From the NCBI GenBank assembly GCA_013398175.1, contig VZRZ01004300.1, positions 2,326,457 to 2,390,456 on the forward strand: DNA of 64,000 nt. The letters run 5' to 3'. This document shows, in pieces, positions 1-12,600 of this stretch. How positions within the stretch are numbered: position 1 is the stretch's first letter; each line of letters begins with the position of its first letter. The notes beneath the pieces are model-generated. The model searched no databases and had not been told where the DNA came from. It was given only the letters and a program-made list of their open reading frames with translations. The position numbers and the translations under genes were made by a program. The stretch is from Climacteris rufus. Taxonomy: Eukaryota; Chordata; Aves; Passeriformes; Climacteridae.

Positions 1-795
1 GTATAAGTCAAAAGAATTGAAAACTGAGGGGGCTGGAAGAAAAATTCAAAACTAGTATAAGGAATATATAGTCTTTCAAAAGTCCACAGTTATTCTTCTG
101 GAAGATGTTATCTTAGATCCTAATCAAAAAGGGAAAAAGAAATTATCATTACAGTCAAGATCTAGAGGATGCAAAGTACACTTAAAGAAACAAGAGGCTA
201 TTTCAGTTCACAACGCATCTCACAAGCAGTATGATTATCCATACTGAAAAGAGTTTTTAACTGTTTTACAAGAAGGGGAACAAGTGGCTGAAGATGGAAA
301 CCTGGGAGACAGAAGTTTCTAAAACTCTGTCTTTCTCAATGTAGTAAAAAATCTTACAAGTGAGATTAATCTTTGTTCAAAAGCATTTTACCTTCATGTA
401 AGTAGTTTGTATATATTTGAAGGCGAAACTGCAAAGCTGCAGAATCCCACCACTTCTATGCAACATTCTAGAAATGTGTAATGATCAAGAAATGGCATGT
501 AAAAATTCCAAAGCCTCTGCGAGGCATGTCATTTTTTCAAGCTGCTATAGACTTCTAAAGACTGAATTCTAATACTAAAATCTGGATGTACTAAGATATA
601 GCTAAACCAGCAATTAATACAGTTATAATGCTTTTTATTTTGACTGCAGCCTTTTCTGTATGGAAAACACTAATTGTTTATCTGTGCCTATACTAAGACA
701 GCAAAAATGTCCTGTCAATCTTACTGCTATTATTAAGGAATGATTTCTAACAGAGGTTTCTGTAGGATGTTTTGGGAGGTAAATGCTACCTTGAC
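1..795. other. Unique AT-rich non-coding DNA
   Basis: I see no gene, RNA gene or recognisable repeat here. Stop codons are frequent in all frames and no motif cluster stands out. Confidence 0.6.
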
Positions 796-884
796 TATAA
801 ATATAAATATAAATATAAATATAAATATAAATATAAATATAAATATAAATATAAATATAAATATAAATATAAATATAAATATAA
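796..884. repeat. (TATAAA)n hexanucleotide microsatellite
   Basis: There are nearly 15 uninterrupted copies of TATAAA. The array ends where the phase breaks to TATAAT, and the following 60 bases stay very AT-rich. It produces a spurious Tyr-Lys repeat reading frame on the plus strand. The unit equals a TATA-box core, so the array could bind TBP in principle, but there is no sign of a promoter around it. The purity suggests a recent expansion and likely length polymorphism. Confidence 0.97.
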
Positions 885-1643
885 TAAAGAATATAATCAT
901 TTGTATAATATACTGATTAAAGTAATAAAAGCATTAAATATAACATATTACTGGTAAAAAGAAGAAGCCAGCAGCCTGACTTAAGACTAAGAGTGAGGTA
1001 TGGACTTGCACCTTGTTAATACTCAAAAATGCATTTATAAAGAAAGCACTCTATTTGAATGATGGAGGGACAGATACAGGGCACCACCAAGCAAGACCTA
1101 CAAAAATTTAGCAAGCCACATCAAGAAAAAACAAGAAGTTTTGTGACTGCATTGTAAAATTCAGTATATTCAGAGCACCTTTTCTGAAAAATACCTGCTC
1201 CTTTGTCTGGAAAGTAAAGCAGAAAACAGAGCATCCAAACAGATTTCTGAATCACTACTGGAAACCAGTGCTATGAGTATGAAAAAGAGCTAAAATGCTA
1301 GTTTCTTGTTACCAATGTCTTATATTCAGTAGTGTTTAATTTTTATTTTCTGAACAGCCAGATTGTTGTCACCCATTTATCGAAAAAGCAAGATCATATG
1401 TTCTTGGCCCTTTTTAGTCATACTGAAGAAAATGCCACCCTCCCTTGCAGCCTTGCTTCAAATAATATGTGTTTTACATGACATGAACTAATCATTCCAT
1501 ATTTTATTGCTTTTTCTTTCAAAAGAAAGGGAATACGGGTCACACAATCCAGATAAACATTTTTTGTCCTTTATACTGGAAATTAAGTATACGTATTATA
1601 TATTTGCATTATTTAGCCATTCAAGCAAAATTCCTTGAAATTA
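885..1643. other. Unique AT-rich non-coding DNA
   Basis: No ORF, repeat or regulatory cluster can be supported. The sequence is ordinary AT-rich intergenic or intronic DNA. Confidence 0.55.
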
Positions 1644-1645
1644 CC

Positions 1646-1707
1646 TTTTTTTTTTTTTTNNNNNNNNNNNNNNNNNNNNNNNNNNNNNNNNNNNNNNNNN
1701 NNNNNNN
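1646..1707. other. Poly-T run leading into an assembly gap
   Basis: A run of 14 T ends directly in 48 undetermined bases (1660-1707), and three more T follow the gap. The true length and content of the gap are unknown. The likely cause is loss of sequence quality through a long homopolymer. The minus-strand reading frame that crosses it (1621-1911) is an artefact of translating T/A runs and N. Confidence 0.95.
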
Positions 1708-2653
1708 TTTGATCCAGATACAGGCTTCACAGTCAATTTCAGTTAACTGAGACTGATTTTTGCAAGAAAAAACAGCGAATGTGGCCAATTTTACAAAAAT
1801 CGTTAGTATTGTCCTTCTTCTACATAAATGTATAGAACCAAGTGCTCTGCTGAGTGGTCTCATAAAGGTCATAGAGGGCAAAGGATGATATAAACAGTCA
1901 CCTAAAAGCATGGCAAATCAATCATAATTAACACTTGGAGTTACTTCCTGCACACAAAGACCCTGGAGGGAAAGATCACAGGGAGGGATCACAAGACAAT
2001 GTGCAGATACAGGAGCAAACAGGTTTCCTCACTCCAGGCCTCTCTTTTGGTTGAGGAGTTTGTGCCCTCCCTACAGTGAGAGGCATGTGGGAAATCCCAC
2101 CTTGCACATACAAAAGGCTTCAGGTCTGAGACAGAACTGAGAAGGCGCAATGGATAGGCAGACCTTCAGAAAAGGAGTTTTCAAGCACTTAACTTTGCAC
2201 ATAAGCAACAACAAATACCAGTTGAGCACCTAACTGACTTTTTGAGGCCCTGCCCACCTCTCCTGATACTGCACAGGCAGCTATTACTATAACCTGTAAG
2301 AACAATGCTGAAGGTAATTGGAACGTCCAAGGAGAAAGCTGTGTTTTAGGGACAATTTCTAAAGTATTTAGTCACAGAAGTTGAAAGGTTTTTTATTATT
2401 TAGACATTTATTGAAAATCTACAGTTTTGAAGCATCTGCAACAGGCACCTAAGCCAGTCTTTTTAATTCACAATGTTAGTATCTTTACCTGAAACAGAAA
2501 GAATTGCAGGTTAAGGAACTGAATTTCCCTCTCTTGTACACTGTGCAGTGAGAGGTACTTAATTAGAGAAGAAAAAGTTGACACCCTATCTCTTTTCCCA
2601 CTTTTCTAGTCCACTAAGAATGTCTTCTAGACTAAGCCCTGTGGTACAATCCC
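1708..2653. other. Unique non-coding DNA
   Basis: Moderately AT-rich DNA without a recognisable gene or repeat. It is the left flank of the solo LTR, and its last bases form the left copy of the target-site duplication. Confidence 0.5.
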
Positions 2654-2659
2654 TATCTT
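2654..2659. repeat. Left target-site duplication of solo LTR
   Basis: TATCTT at 2654-2659 matches CATCTT at 3312-3317 in 5 of 6 positions. A 6-bp duplication is usual for alpha-, beta- and class II (ERVK-like) retroviruses, while ERVL and gamma elements usually leave 4-5 bp. A 5-bp reading (ATCTT) also fits if the LTR ends one base later. Confidence 0.7.
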
Positions 2660-3023
2660 TGTTGCGGTGGCCCAGCCCACCCTGGGGCTGAGTGCCGTAC
2701 AGTGGGTGGAATTCCCCATCCAGGACTCCGACCCGGAGGGCGGATCCGAGGGCAAAGCCCAAGTCTAGGGCTGACACCCACTGTGTGTCACTCCCGCAGC
2801 ATCTCCTCCCTCCCGTCCAGAAGCTTCGCTGTTCCTTTCTCCCCATTGGTTCAAACCCCTTCCTATTCCTTATGTATGAAGCGCTGGAAGGTTCTGTTCA
2901 GTTCGGTTCTCTATTGGTTGGTTTGTATCTGTTCCTCCCCTGGTATGTTATGATTTGCTCCCTGTTACCTCATGTCCTTCCCTTACTGGCTTGCTCCCTT
3001 GCTCCCCTCTCTCTCCAACCCCC

Positions 3024-3030
3024 TTTAAAA
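3024..3030 (+). promoter_or_regulatory. TATA-like box of the solo LTR
   Basis: TTTAAAA lies 81 bases before the LTR polyadenylation signal. This matches the usual U3 promoter to R-region arrangement and would drive transcription to the right. It is a weak variant of the TATA consensus. Confidence 0.5.
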
Positions 3031-3110
3031 AGTGCTGTCTGCCTGACCCGGACGCCTTCGACTGAATGTCTCCCCTCCAAGCACATCCCCCGCTCCTTCG
3101 GGAGGGGGGA

Positions 3111-3116
3111 AATAAA
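3111..3116 (+). terminator. AATAAA polyadenylation signal in the solo LTR
   Basis: A perfect AATAAA on the plus strand inside the LTR, downstream of the TATA-like box, as expected for retroviral R-region 3' end formation. Confidence 0.65.
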
Positions 3117-3311
3117 AGCCGGAACAAAAGACGCAGTGTTGGCCCTCTCTCGTCTTCTACCCTCGCCGAGTTGCTAAGCAACAGCCGTGGTGCAGCCTGT
3201 CTTTCGTGCCTTCTCGGGCAGCCCGACGACTGGTCTTTGGTAGCCACGCCGCGTGGACACCAGACCTCGTCGCAGGCCGAGACTACCGGGCGGTTAGCGG
3301 CCAGAGCGACA

Positions 3312-3317
3312 CATCTT
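3312..3317. repeat. Right target-site duplication of solo LTR
   Basis: CATCTT, the partner of TATCTT at 2654-2659, with one mismatch at the first base. Confidence 0.7.
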
Positions 3318-6300
3318 CTGCATCCTCCTGAATCTCACAGAGAAACCTGTACGTATCTAAAACAGTCAACAGCTGTGTATACCCAAAAACAGACCCTTCG
3401 GCACATGGCATGTGTTTTCGGCACCCCCAAGGTTATAAGGCAGTCAAACTGGGTGTAAGGGAAGACTTAATGTGAATTAAACACTTGCTTACACAAAGAG
3501 TGCAACTCAAATGCCTTAAATCCAAACATTTGAATACACGATGGCCCTTCATTGTGGATCATCAATGAAGATTTATCACAGGACCAAAACCACAGTCTTG
3601 ATTTCTTAGATAAAAAGAGTTTCTGTGTAGATTAGGCAAGAGAGAAAAGTACAGCATAGCCAATGCAACAGAGATACTTTTATAGTTGTGGTCACTATAG
3701 TTCAAATATTGAAAACTTCTTTTACAGAATAAATTAGTTTCTGAAATTAAACACTTAAATGTAGAACATATGATACATGGTGTGCTATTATTACTAGAGG
3801 CAGAAGTCTAGGGCCCTATTGCAGGAGGCACACCAGACGTCGTCACTTCATGACAATTATTCAGTGTCTACTTCATCCTACAGTCCTGAGTATTTAAATG
3901 ATAGTGACCAGTTTGGCAGTACAGCATCTGAGGACACACTACTGGTGTATCCTTTAACTTCACCCAAATCCATCACAATCAGTATTAAAGTTGTTGACAG
4001 AATCTGCATCCCTGCCTCTGCATCAGTACTTTTCATTAGTCAAAAAGTAGTGAGGCAAATAGCTGGAGTATCTCTGTTGCAAAAGAAAATAATAGCTGTG
4101 CCAGTGGAAAGCTGAGGTTTCCTCTTCACTAGACAGAGACCGCTGTGATAGTCGTCGTCATTGCTTCAAAACTGTGGGTTTCTGTGAACTATTTCAATAC
4201 TCTCAGTCTGATCATGGTCTGAAACAAAGTGTTTTGCTTCAGAAAAGTTTACACTAATGAGATTAATTTTAAATAGCTACAGCAATAATGCATCATGGCA
4301 AAAAACCGAACACAGTGTTTGGCAATACAGAATGAATATTCCTCACATAACAATTACCATACTGTATACTGATTCTGCTGGCACTTTTTCCCGTTAGCTC
4401 CATTTTGAACTCGGTGATGGCACTGAGTGTATCTCACAAATGAAGCCTAGCTCCACTTAGATTCTGAACAGGAATACATTTACCATATAACAAACCCAAT
4501 GCATACATAACCAATTTAAATGCAATTTAGATACTATTATGGGGGTAAAGCACAATTAATTTTAAAATCATATTTAAATGTTTTTTAGTTTGTGATCTCC
4601 TGCCTCATTTAACGTGAAGAGAACACCACTAAATCATTTACTTTTCACATAGGGGAAGCTTACTTTCTGCTCAAGTGTTTAGCATTTTTATTTCTCTTTG
4701 TTTTGTTTTTTAAACCAGAAGATTTTCCACTGTTGCCATGATTACACCGTAAACTGTTTAAAAGCTCTGTTCACAAAGGAATCCTGCAGGAAAGCTGAAG
4801 CTTTCACTCGCTTCAATTTGGCAGGTTTGTCAAACTTTTCTTGCTTGAAACATGATGAAACCAAGAAGTGAAAATCATTCATTGTTCTACTTTTGTGAAG
4901 CCTATAAACATTTTGGTTTGTCCACATAACAGCAGATCTCAAGCAACTGAAATAAATCCAGCCAGAGTTTAAAGAGGGAGATTTTGCAGTGATGAATGGT
5001 AGCAGATCATGGTGCATGATGGTCTCAGGTATGCGATGATGTATCATTACAACACAGACACATAAATGGAATTAGTGTCTGTAAACAAGTATGAGTTGAA
5101 AGATTACAATTACACAGATGAAGCCTTAACATTCATTGACACAAGTGTGTAGCATAGCACCACAGAGTACCTAAGACTTGATAAAAACCACGTAAGTTCG
5201 TATATAACTTGCCATCTAAGCTAGTATTCGACTACAATGAAAATAAGCACAAACATTAAGATTTTCTTAGCACAAGATAAAGTCTTTTCTGTTTTGGGTC
5301 CTCAGGTCTTTTCATAAGGTTAAAAAGCACGGGATAAATTAAAAGATACTGTACATGACAAGCAGTTGCTAGTTTTTGCTGCATTATAGTTCACATCTCT
5401 CTCAAAAACTTATCAGACATGATGGTTGTCATGAAAACATCATAATTTACCATCAGACAGAGAAAATAGTGTAGGACTTTCCCATACTTGGAGGACATGC
5501 TGTCTTGAGGGCCCAATAGGGCACAGACTGTCTATTTAGGTGCATATGGGTGATTCAATGTAGTGATAGAGAGGGATGCTTGTGCCAACTCTGAACAAAA
5601 AACTTCTTGTGTGGGAAAACTAAACCAGAAAAAAAATGCCATTCAAACAGAATTGTCTCCAAACCAGATCTGATATCTTACATTGCAACGCACAATGCAG
5701 CAGATACTGTTCAATACATGTTTATAGAATGGTTAGTACAAAAAAGCCAAGCAAGCTTCAGTTGCACTGATCTTGCAAATGACAACAGGATCTCAGAATC
5801 AGGGGTAGTGCAGTTTTCTTGCATGATACATACTCAAAGCAGGGCCTCAAGAAACAGTGCCACTACTTAAGCCCAGATCATTCACTTGAAGGAACATGTG
5901 CTATCTCAAGTAATAAATGTATATTTTTCCCAACACAATTCAACACTATCCTGACTAACAGGATGCAGATCTCATGGGCAGACTCAGCTTGTGTACCTCC
6001 CTCTGTATTCCTGAGCTATGTGAGGCATGAAGGAGAGTGGTAAAAAGGGTCCTAGCATTATGAGTCCTACCTGATAGGAGTATTGGCCTACACTCACATG
6101 TTATATCTCTAAAGGTGTCACAACAGGTGTTCTTCAATAAATATGCCATTGCACGTAAAATAAAATTTAACATCCCCCCAACAACACAAAACCTGCTCCA
6201 ACCACACAAATGCTCCCATTCATTCTTTTCAGAGGATTTCTGCACAACAGCACAGAAGACAAGATTTATCCTCTGAAAAAATTTGGAGACAGATTGGTTC

Positions 6301-9254
6301 CTTTTGTCCATAGCACAATTTTACTGGGCATATTAAAGGCAATTCAAAGATACTGTCTTGAAGTGGTGTTAAAAAATCATTCAAGATCCTCATGCACAAG
6401 CACAAATGTCTGCAGATTCAAGCAATCCACTTTCTGCTTTCATATATAGCCTTGCACAATATATATACACAACATTGAAGAAACCTCTTTGAAAATAAAG
6501 ACATCAACCTTGCTTGACCCTGCTCCAGTTTAGTCTTTCTAGTGGGTTCAGGACAACCAGGGCTCCCTCCTTGGTATTACTCAAGTTCATTCAACTATGC
6601 TGAGTGAATTGTCTTGTTCATCCTTTCTCTAAGTAGTTACAAGCAAATTGGAAGTGATGTGGAGGATTTTAACTGTACTCTACACTGTCTCAGCCTATGT
6701 CCCCACCATTTTGTTCACTCAGTAGGTTTAGGCTCAGTGCTTTGGTTAAACCTCAGAGGAAAGCTTTGCTGCTGCAAGAAGCAGAGATGATGATGCATGA
6801 GGTGGCCCTCTTTCCTCCCAGCAGATCTGAGTGACAGACCTGCAGAAGTTTGCTCTTTTCCAGATGAAATCCAAGTTTAAAGAAGATTCATTCATTCCCA
6901 AAGCCCTTGAAACATGCCTTAGAATGTTAATCTCCAAACTCCAGCCTGGGTGATTACACTGTGCCTGTTGAAATTCTCTCTGCAGTCTCTATTGGATATG
7001 TCACTCTCCAGCTCCTAAAAACTGCTCAGCAATGTTGTTAATGGGAGCATTACATTTCACTAGTGTTTAAAATATCTTCTGTATCTCCTCCCAGAAAATA
7101 CTTGGAGAAATTTTCAGAGTGCTATTTTAAACAGGATATGTAGCATCTTTTCCATGGTCCTTCACGTTTATTCAGACAGAGGTTTCTTCTTTGGTTGCAA
7201 TAGTTCATGACCCTATTTAAGGAAGTTACAGTCACCAACAATACCAGATCCTCACTTCTTCCCACTGGCTCCAGTGGCCACAGTGCTTTGTTACATGCCA
7301 AAGTAGCTCAGGGAATACATCTACCCAAGAAAGAGAGGATTCCCTCTTCTGTAGTTGATTAGCTCGGCAAGGACTGAGCAGTCCTGACACAGTTGTGCTG
7401 ACACAATATACAGGCAATTATGGGGTTCCTTAGATAGAGAATGCTTAAATCATCCTTACTACAAGAGAAATGCCATGTAACTTAGCCCTAAACATGCCAG
7501 TGCAGGAAAGAAGAAAGGGTGATCCTCCAGTGAGGACATTCGTGAGATGTCTTGCAGAAAGAATGGACTTTGATCACTTAATTGAGCAAAATAACAAAAT
7601 ATTCACCATTTGAATGCGTCTAGCTATAGCCTTCTGCATTTAAGGACAAAATACATTGACTGGAATAGGTCAAGTTAGAGTCTATCCTTGGAGCAGTGAT
7701 GATGTGAATCTGTTTTCTCTCCTTACAAGGGTAAGGAATCTGATGGCATATTTCATTCTAGAAACAATAACTAATCTAGCAAAATTCATAATTAAGCCAA
7801 TGACAGCACAGATGCTTGCAATAGTCAAAACTTGTTGCCATTAGAGACCTGTACTGAATTCAGACCATGGGACTGAGAAAACCCATGTGAACATCCTGGT
7901 GGTCCATATTGAGTCAGTGGTTTGAACCTCAATGAAAAAAAATTAGCATTTTCACTTTAAAATCATCATAAGATTTGGGCCTTTAGGCCATTACTGCCTA
8001 AAAGGCAATTTTTTTTTCACTTCAGAGGTCCACATACAAGGTCTAATTCAAACACAATCTGCTATATTTGACTTCATGATCAGCATAATAACCTGCCATC
8101 CATCTCAGTAACTACACAAACAATTTTATAGCAACAGAAGTTACCTGCTTTGCAACGTTGAGTGTTTTGGGAGACTTATAAGTGAATTTATTACATATTC
8201 CGTGTAGTAAGACTTTGACTTGGAGGAATGTGTTAGGTTTTTACATGTCAAGGTATACTAGCCCCTTTTTGAAATAGATTTAAATGTTAAATAATCTCAT
8301 TAATTCATTCTGTGCTCATTCCTTTTCCATTCAAGATGGATTATCCAAATTGATCATACCACAAACAAAGTTGTTAACAGAGTACAACATTTATGATGCA
8401 TTATGTCAAGCAGGTTCATGATTTAATGTAAGTTGATACATCATAAATTAAAAAGCTGAGGAAACAAACTCCTAAAGGACAAGGAAAGCTTATATTAAAA
8501 AAAACAGTCTGCAGTGATCTATGCACAAAATCTGTTGCTGTCCAACAGTGTACATGGATGTAAGTATAACTGTAAACCAGGAGTATATGCAATACTTCAA
8601 AAAGGAGAATTGCCAAAACAGAAAGAGGCTATGAGGAAAATAGAATGGAAAAAGAAAAACAGATGCATAATGACAGTATAACTGGAAGTTGATTATTCTA
8701 CCCTGGGCATTTCAAACTGCACAATACTATAATCTTGCAGGAAGTCTGCTTCATTTAAAATTACCTCATCAAATAAAAGGTGAAAAAAATTAAAATATAA
8801 ATTTCTTTAAAATAGAAAAGGGGAATGTGGCGAGAAAGAAAGAGGGGAAGCCAAGCAGTAACAGCAGCACGGAATTTCGATATTACAGAGGATACAAGAG
8901 TGGAATATACTGTTACAGAAAGTTTCCAGAATTTGCGTACAGAAAAGGAAGAATCCTGGATTGCAACTGTGTATGGCTTTTTTTTAAAAAAAAAAACGGA
9001 AAAAGTAGTGCTATCATAACATTTTATAAAATAAGCAAATATTTTCTGTTTTCCTTTTTCTAAGCTTATTAAAAAGTTCTAACTAGGACCAAATATTTTA
9101 AAATTTGAGGTTCTGCACAAATTTTACCCAAAAGCCTTATAAGAATTGGCTAAGGAATCATAAGAACTAGTAACACAGATTTAGTAAATTTTGGCACACT
9201 GGGCAGCAAGATAATCCTATCAGGTTTTTAAAAAAGTAAACCTCGAAGAAAAAA
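3318..9254. other. Unique non-coding DNA, no gene seen
   Basis: About 6 kb of AT-rich DNA. Short frames occur on both strands (for example 3819-4115 plus, 98 codons; 5955-6311 minus, 118 codons). None has recognisable domains, supporting splice sites or a conserved-looking motif. T and A runs near 8980-8995 (T8 followed by A11) are low-complexity. I see no recognisable transposon in this stretch. Confidence 0.5.
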
Positions 9255-9600
9255 CCAAAACACTGAAAAAGATCTGGAGATCATAATAGACAATAGTTGG
9301 CTATAATAGAGATATTGTCTGTTCAGCTGCGTAAATCCCATGGTAAATGCAAATCCTCAATGTAAAACACTGAGGAAAAGAGAGGTGAAAAAGATAGGCT
9401 TTAATCACCAGTGGGCAAGGGACATTACTTATGTTTTGCATGCCATTACCAGCATATTCTGCTAAATCCACTTCAAAATTAGGCTGATCAATTTGAAAGA
9501 GTTCAGAAAACTGTCATAAAAATGACTTAAGGCCTGGAAAACAAATTCAGGCTGTTCCACATAGATTTTAAACAAGAAGGATGGTTAACTAATAAAATAT
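9255..9600 (+). mobile_element. Ancient CR1 LINE relic (ORF2 3' part)
   Basis: Two separated blocks match, in order and in the same orientation, the old reptilian/avian CR1 reverse-transcriptase region. AAGATCTGGAGATCATAAT (near 9268) corresponds to the CR1 block normally read as GATCTTGGAGTCAT. GAGTTCAGAAAACTGTCATA (near 9499), followed by AAAATGACTTAAGGCCTGGA, corresponds to the CR1 block around a stretch encoding a Gln-Arg-Arg-Ala-Thr-like segment and 'ATGAT..AAGGCCTGGA'. The sequence between them is heavily decayed, all frames are broken, and no 3' terminal repeat is visible. Boundaries are approximate. Confidence 0.55.
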
Positions 9601-12600
9601 CCATAATCTCTGTGATGCAAGTGCGCTCTTGAAGCTTCCATCAACTCAAATTGCAAGCAGTTCCCTGAATTAGTATCAGGTTAATTGTTGGCTCAGAAGT
9701 TACTTCTATGATGTGCTGAAGACAGAGGGATCACCCTTCCCAGCCAGCTGGCACACCCAGACAGGGAGATACAGCGCTGAAGTCAAAATAGACAGGGATG
9801 AAATTCAGCCACACCATTACTTTTACTTCCACAAGTAACCAATGACATTAGCTTTCTTCCAGCACAAGGCTTTCTTTCCAGAATAATTCTGGCTCACTCA
9901 GGGGCTTTTTTTTTCTTTTCCTGGTGGAATGAGGGAGGGGAATGAGGGCCAGAAGGGAAGTTATGCCTGCCACATTTGTACTTCTTATCTCACTCTATTC
10001 TGCCTGTGTTTGTGAGTTAAACATCTACTCACAATCTCTACAGAGTGAACTGGATTTGCATTCATGCACATCATATTGAAATGCATATGAAACTGTAGAT
10101 TACATGCCGTATGTAACAATCTGTTTTACTCTCACTCATAAGATACAATCACTCAGAAGAAAAGTCTCCACAGAAACAGAGGGAGAGTGAAATGTATTTT
10201 TGTATAAACATATGTTTTCACTCACTGGGATTTGAGATCATCTTCAAACATTAAACTTTGAAAAATAAATCTCAATAAATTTATGAATTTTCTAAAATAC
10301 ATGCATTTTTTAGCATACAATCTAAGTGTACTTATGTGGGTAATCATTCAGCAAATTCAGATTATATGAATTACACTACCAAGGTTTTGAAATTTGCAGG
10401 TGAGATACTCACATCACAAGGAATGTGATATTCACATGTGAAGTTATTTTTGGTTCCTTTTTATTGTTTTCTATATCATAATAATTGTTTGAGAAAGATT
10501 TGGAGGAGAAAAAGTGGCAATTACTTAAGAACTCCTTTAAAATGTCCCAACTTTATCCCTTTTTTGTTTTTTTCAGGCTTGGGGGGAACCTATAGATTTC
10601 TTTTATTTAATCTGCTGTTTGTGAAGATGCAGAAAACAAAACTTTTGCCCTGTTCTGAGTAATTTTTGGGCACCTCGGAGTCCTGTTGAGTCAAGTTACA
10701 GTGTGGAATAACCATTTCTCAGGAAACCCCCATTCCTCCCTCAAAAGGGGCCACTCACGGAAAATCCCTTCACAGTCTGCTACAAAAGCTTTTCTGCTAT
10801 TCTTCTTCACAATAATATATATTTTACCCTTCTGAGATGAAAAGACGAAGGGGCTCAAGCTAAGAAAAGTTGACCAGGAGGCTGGTGACAGCAGTCACTT
10901 GAGATCCTTTCAGAGATGCTCTCAAGCATAAATATTTAATCTCCTTCGTTCCCCCTAGTGTGAATAATTTTTTTCCCCTTCAAGTATCAAAACAAAGTTA
11001 TTGAAATGCATATAACCCTGATATTTGATCCATGGCCTCTAAGGGTCAAATACACACTGACCAAGCTCTTAAAGCCTGCAGAACTTTCAGGTGGTCACTT
11101 TGCACACACCAGCTCATCAATCAAGCAATAATCAGCAGGACAAATGGGGGAAGATGCTGGTACAGACTACTTAAAAGGCATGGGCAGCTGGTCCACTTCA
11201 GAAGTCCCCTTTATATAGTTTCAGTCTTTAGCTCCCTGTGTTTGAAGGGAATTAAATACACTTGTTAGTTTCAATAGTTTGTCCTCACATCTGTTTGCAT
11301 TAGCAAACAAAACTGTTCTTGCTTCAGCATGCTTTTTTGAACATTAGGATCACTTCTTCCAAACTAAGGAGTGCCCTGAAAACACTTCAGCAATTTCAAT
11401 TTTCATTTAAAGCATGTGATACATCCAAAGCCCTGCCCCATCTTTTCTTTGTAATAACTGGTTTGGTAGAATTTGAACACAGAAAAAGAGATATTTATCC
11501 TAAATAACTTGCCATCACATAAACGGACTATAATGAAGCTCATTGAGTTCATTCCCCAAAATAAAAACCATTGGTGTATGCATATCTTGAACTTGGCTAG
11601 TATTTATTTTCTTGGACTGTTGTTGGTCATGTTGATGACAAACTAATAGCAATTCTGAAATGTTGATCACATCTGTTTATCAAGTAATACGCAGTGATTA
11701 TTCTTAGCTTTTCAATAGAGGAGGATGAATTGGTTGGCAGCACAAAGTATGAAATCATTCTGTCTCTCACCATGGAACAAACAAAACTGACAACCTCCTC
11801 CATTCCCAGTATGTCATAATTAGAAATTAGAGCTGCATCAAACTGTTTGCTACAGCTGTAAACTCTGGCAAAAGAAAAAACCCTCAAAAACTATCTGTCA
11901 TTTACTTAATAGGCTTCGTATTTAGTGTGAGCATGCTGAAACTGAAGATTGGGCTTTGGAGCAGCCAGAGAGCATGATATTTCCAAGATTTTCTGTAGGT
12001 CAAAGAACTGCTTTAAAGTGTTTCTTTTTCTTTCCTTCTCTTTTATACTTTGGGGTGAAAATCAAAAAAGGGTTTAGAAAGGAAAATGGTGGATCAGAAA
12101 TGAAAAGATGGATTCTCTTAACCCTGAAAGCATACAATGAATGTGGAACTGAAAAATGCAATTTAGAAAAAAGTAAAACATAAAGAGAAGGGGAAGATTC
12201 CAACACCAAATCTAAGCAGAATTTTGGAAATCAATTTCTTTCTGAAACTGAGTAATTATATTCTGTATGAGTGTCACATCTTCGGACTTTTTTAAGGAAA
12301 GAAGAAGAAAGAAAAAAAAAATTATTCAAGTATTTGTCTTCAAAATGCCATTATCAGAGAAAACAGAGTTCGGGAGATGCCCCAGTAAACAAAAATAAGT
12401 AACAGTAATGTGAAAACAGAAAAACACATGGCCACAAAGCTACAGAGCTACCAACCCACCTTCCTCAATTCTCATGGGGATCAAAGCAGAAAGAAATTTG
12501 CTGGATTGTTTTGGGCTTTTTTAAAGGTCTTTGTGTTTGGGCCTAGATTTTTCTTTATTTGCAACATCAGACACAGTTTGTACAGTCTACAGACATAACA

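Larger units (their letters stand above)
2660..3311 (+). mobile_element. Solo LTR of an endogenous retrovirus (class II-like)
   Basis: This 652-bp element starts TGTTGC and ends GCGACA, which are imperfect inverted termini (5 of 6) with the canonical TG...CA ends. It is flanked by a 6-bp near-identical duplication. Inside, in the right order on the plus strand, are a TATA-like TTTAAAA (3024-3030), a polyadenylation signal AATAAA (3111-3116), then a GC-rich tail that would be the R/U5 part. No gag, pol or env sequence is attached on either side, so it is a solo LTR left by recombination between two LTRs. It is rich in CpG compared with everything around it, which suggests either recent insertion or protection from methylation. 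Several short reading frames cross it on both strands; none is a gene. The class assignment rests on the duplication length only. It could also be an uncatalogued family. Confidence 0.8.

Noticed and set aside
2586..3458. Overlapping ORFs of up to 161 codons as viral or host proteins
   Set aside because: They lie in or across the non-coding LTR, on both strands and in several phases; LTR bases, not coding sequence.
3819..4115. 98-codon plus-strand ORF with a Ser/Asp-rich start as an exon
   Set aside because: Protein-like composition at first sight, but no domain, no acceptor or donor in the right places, and surroundings are ordinary AT-rich DNA.
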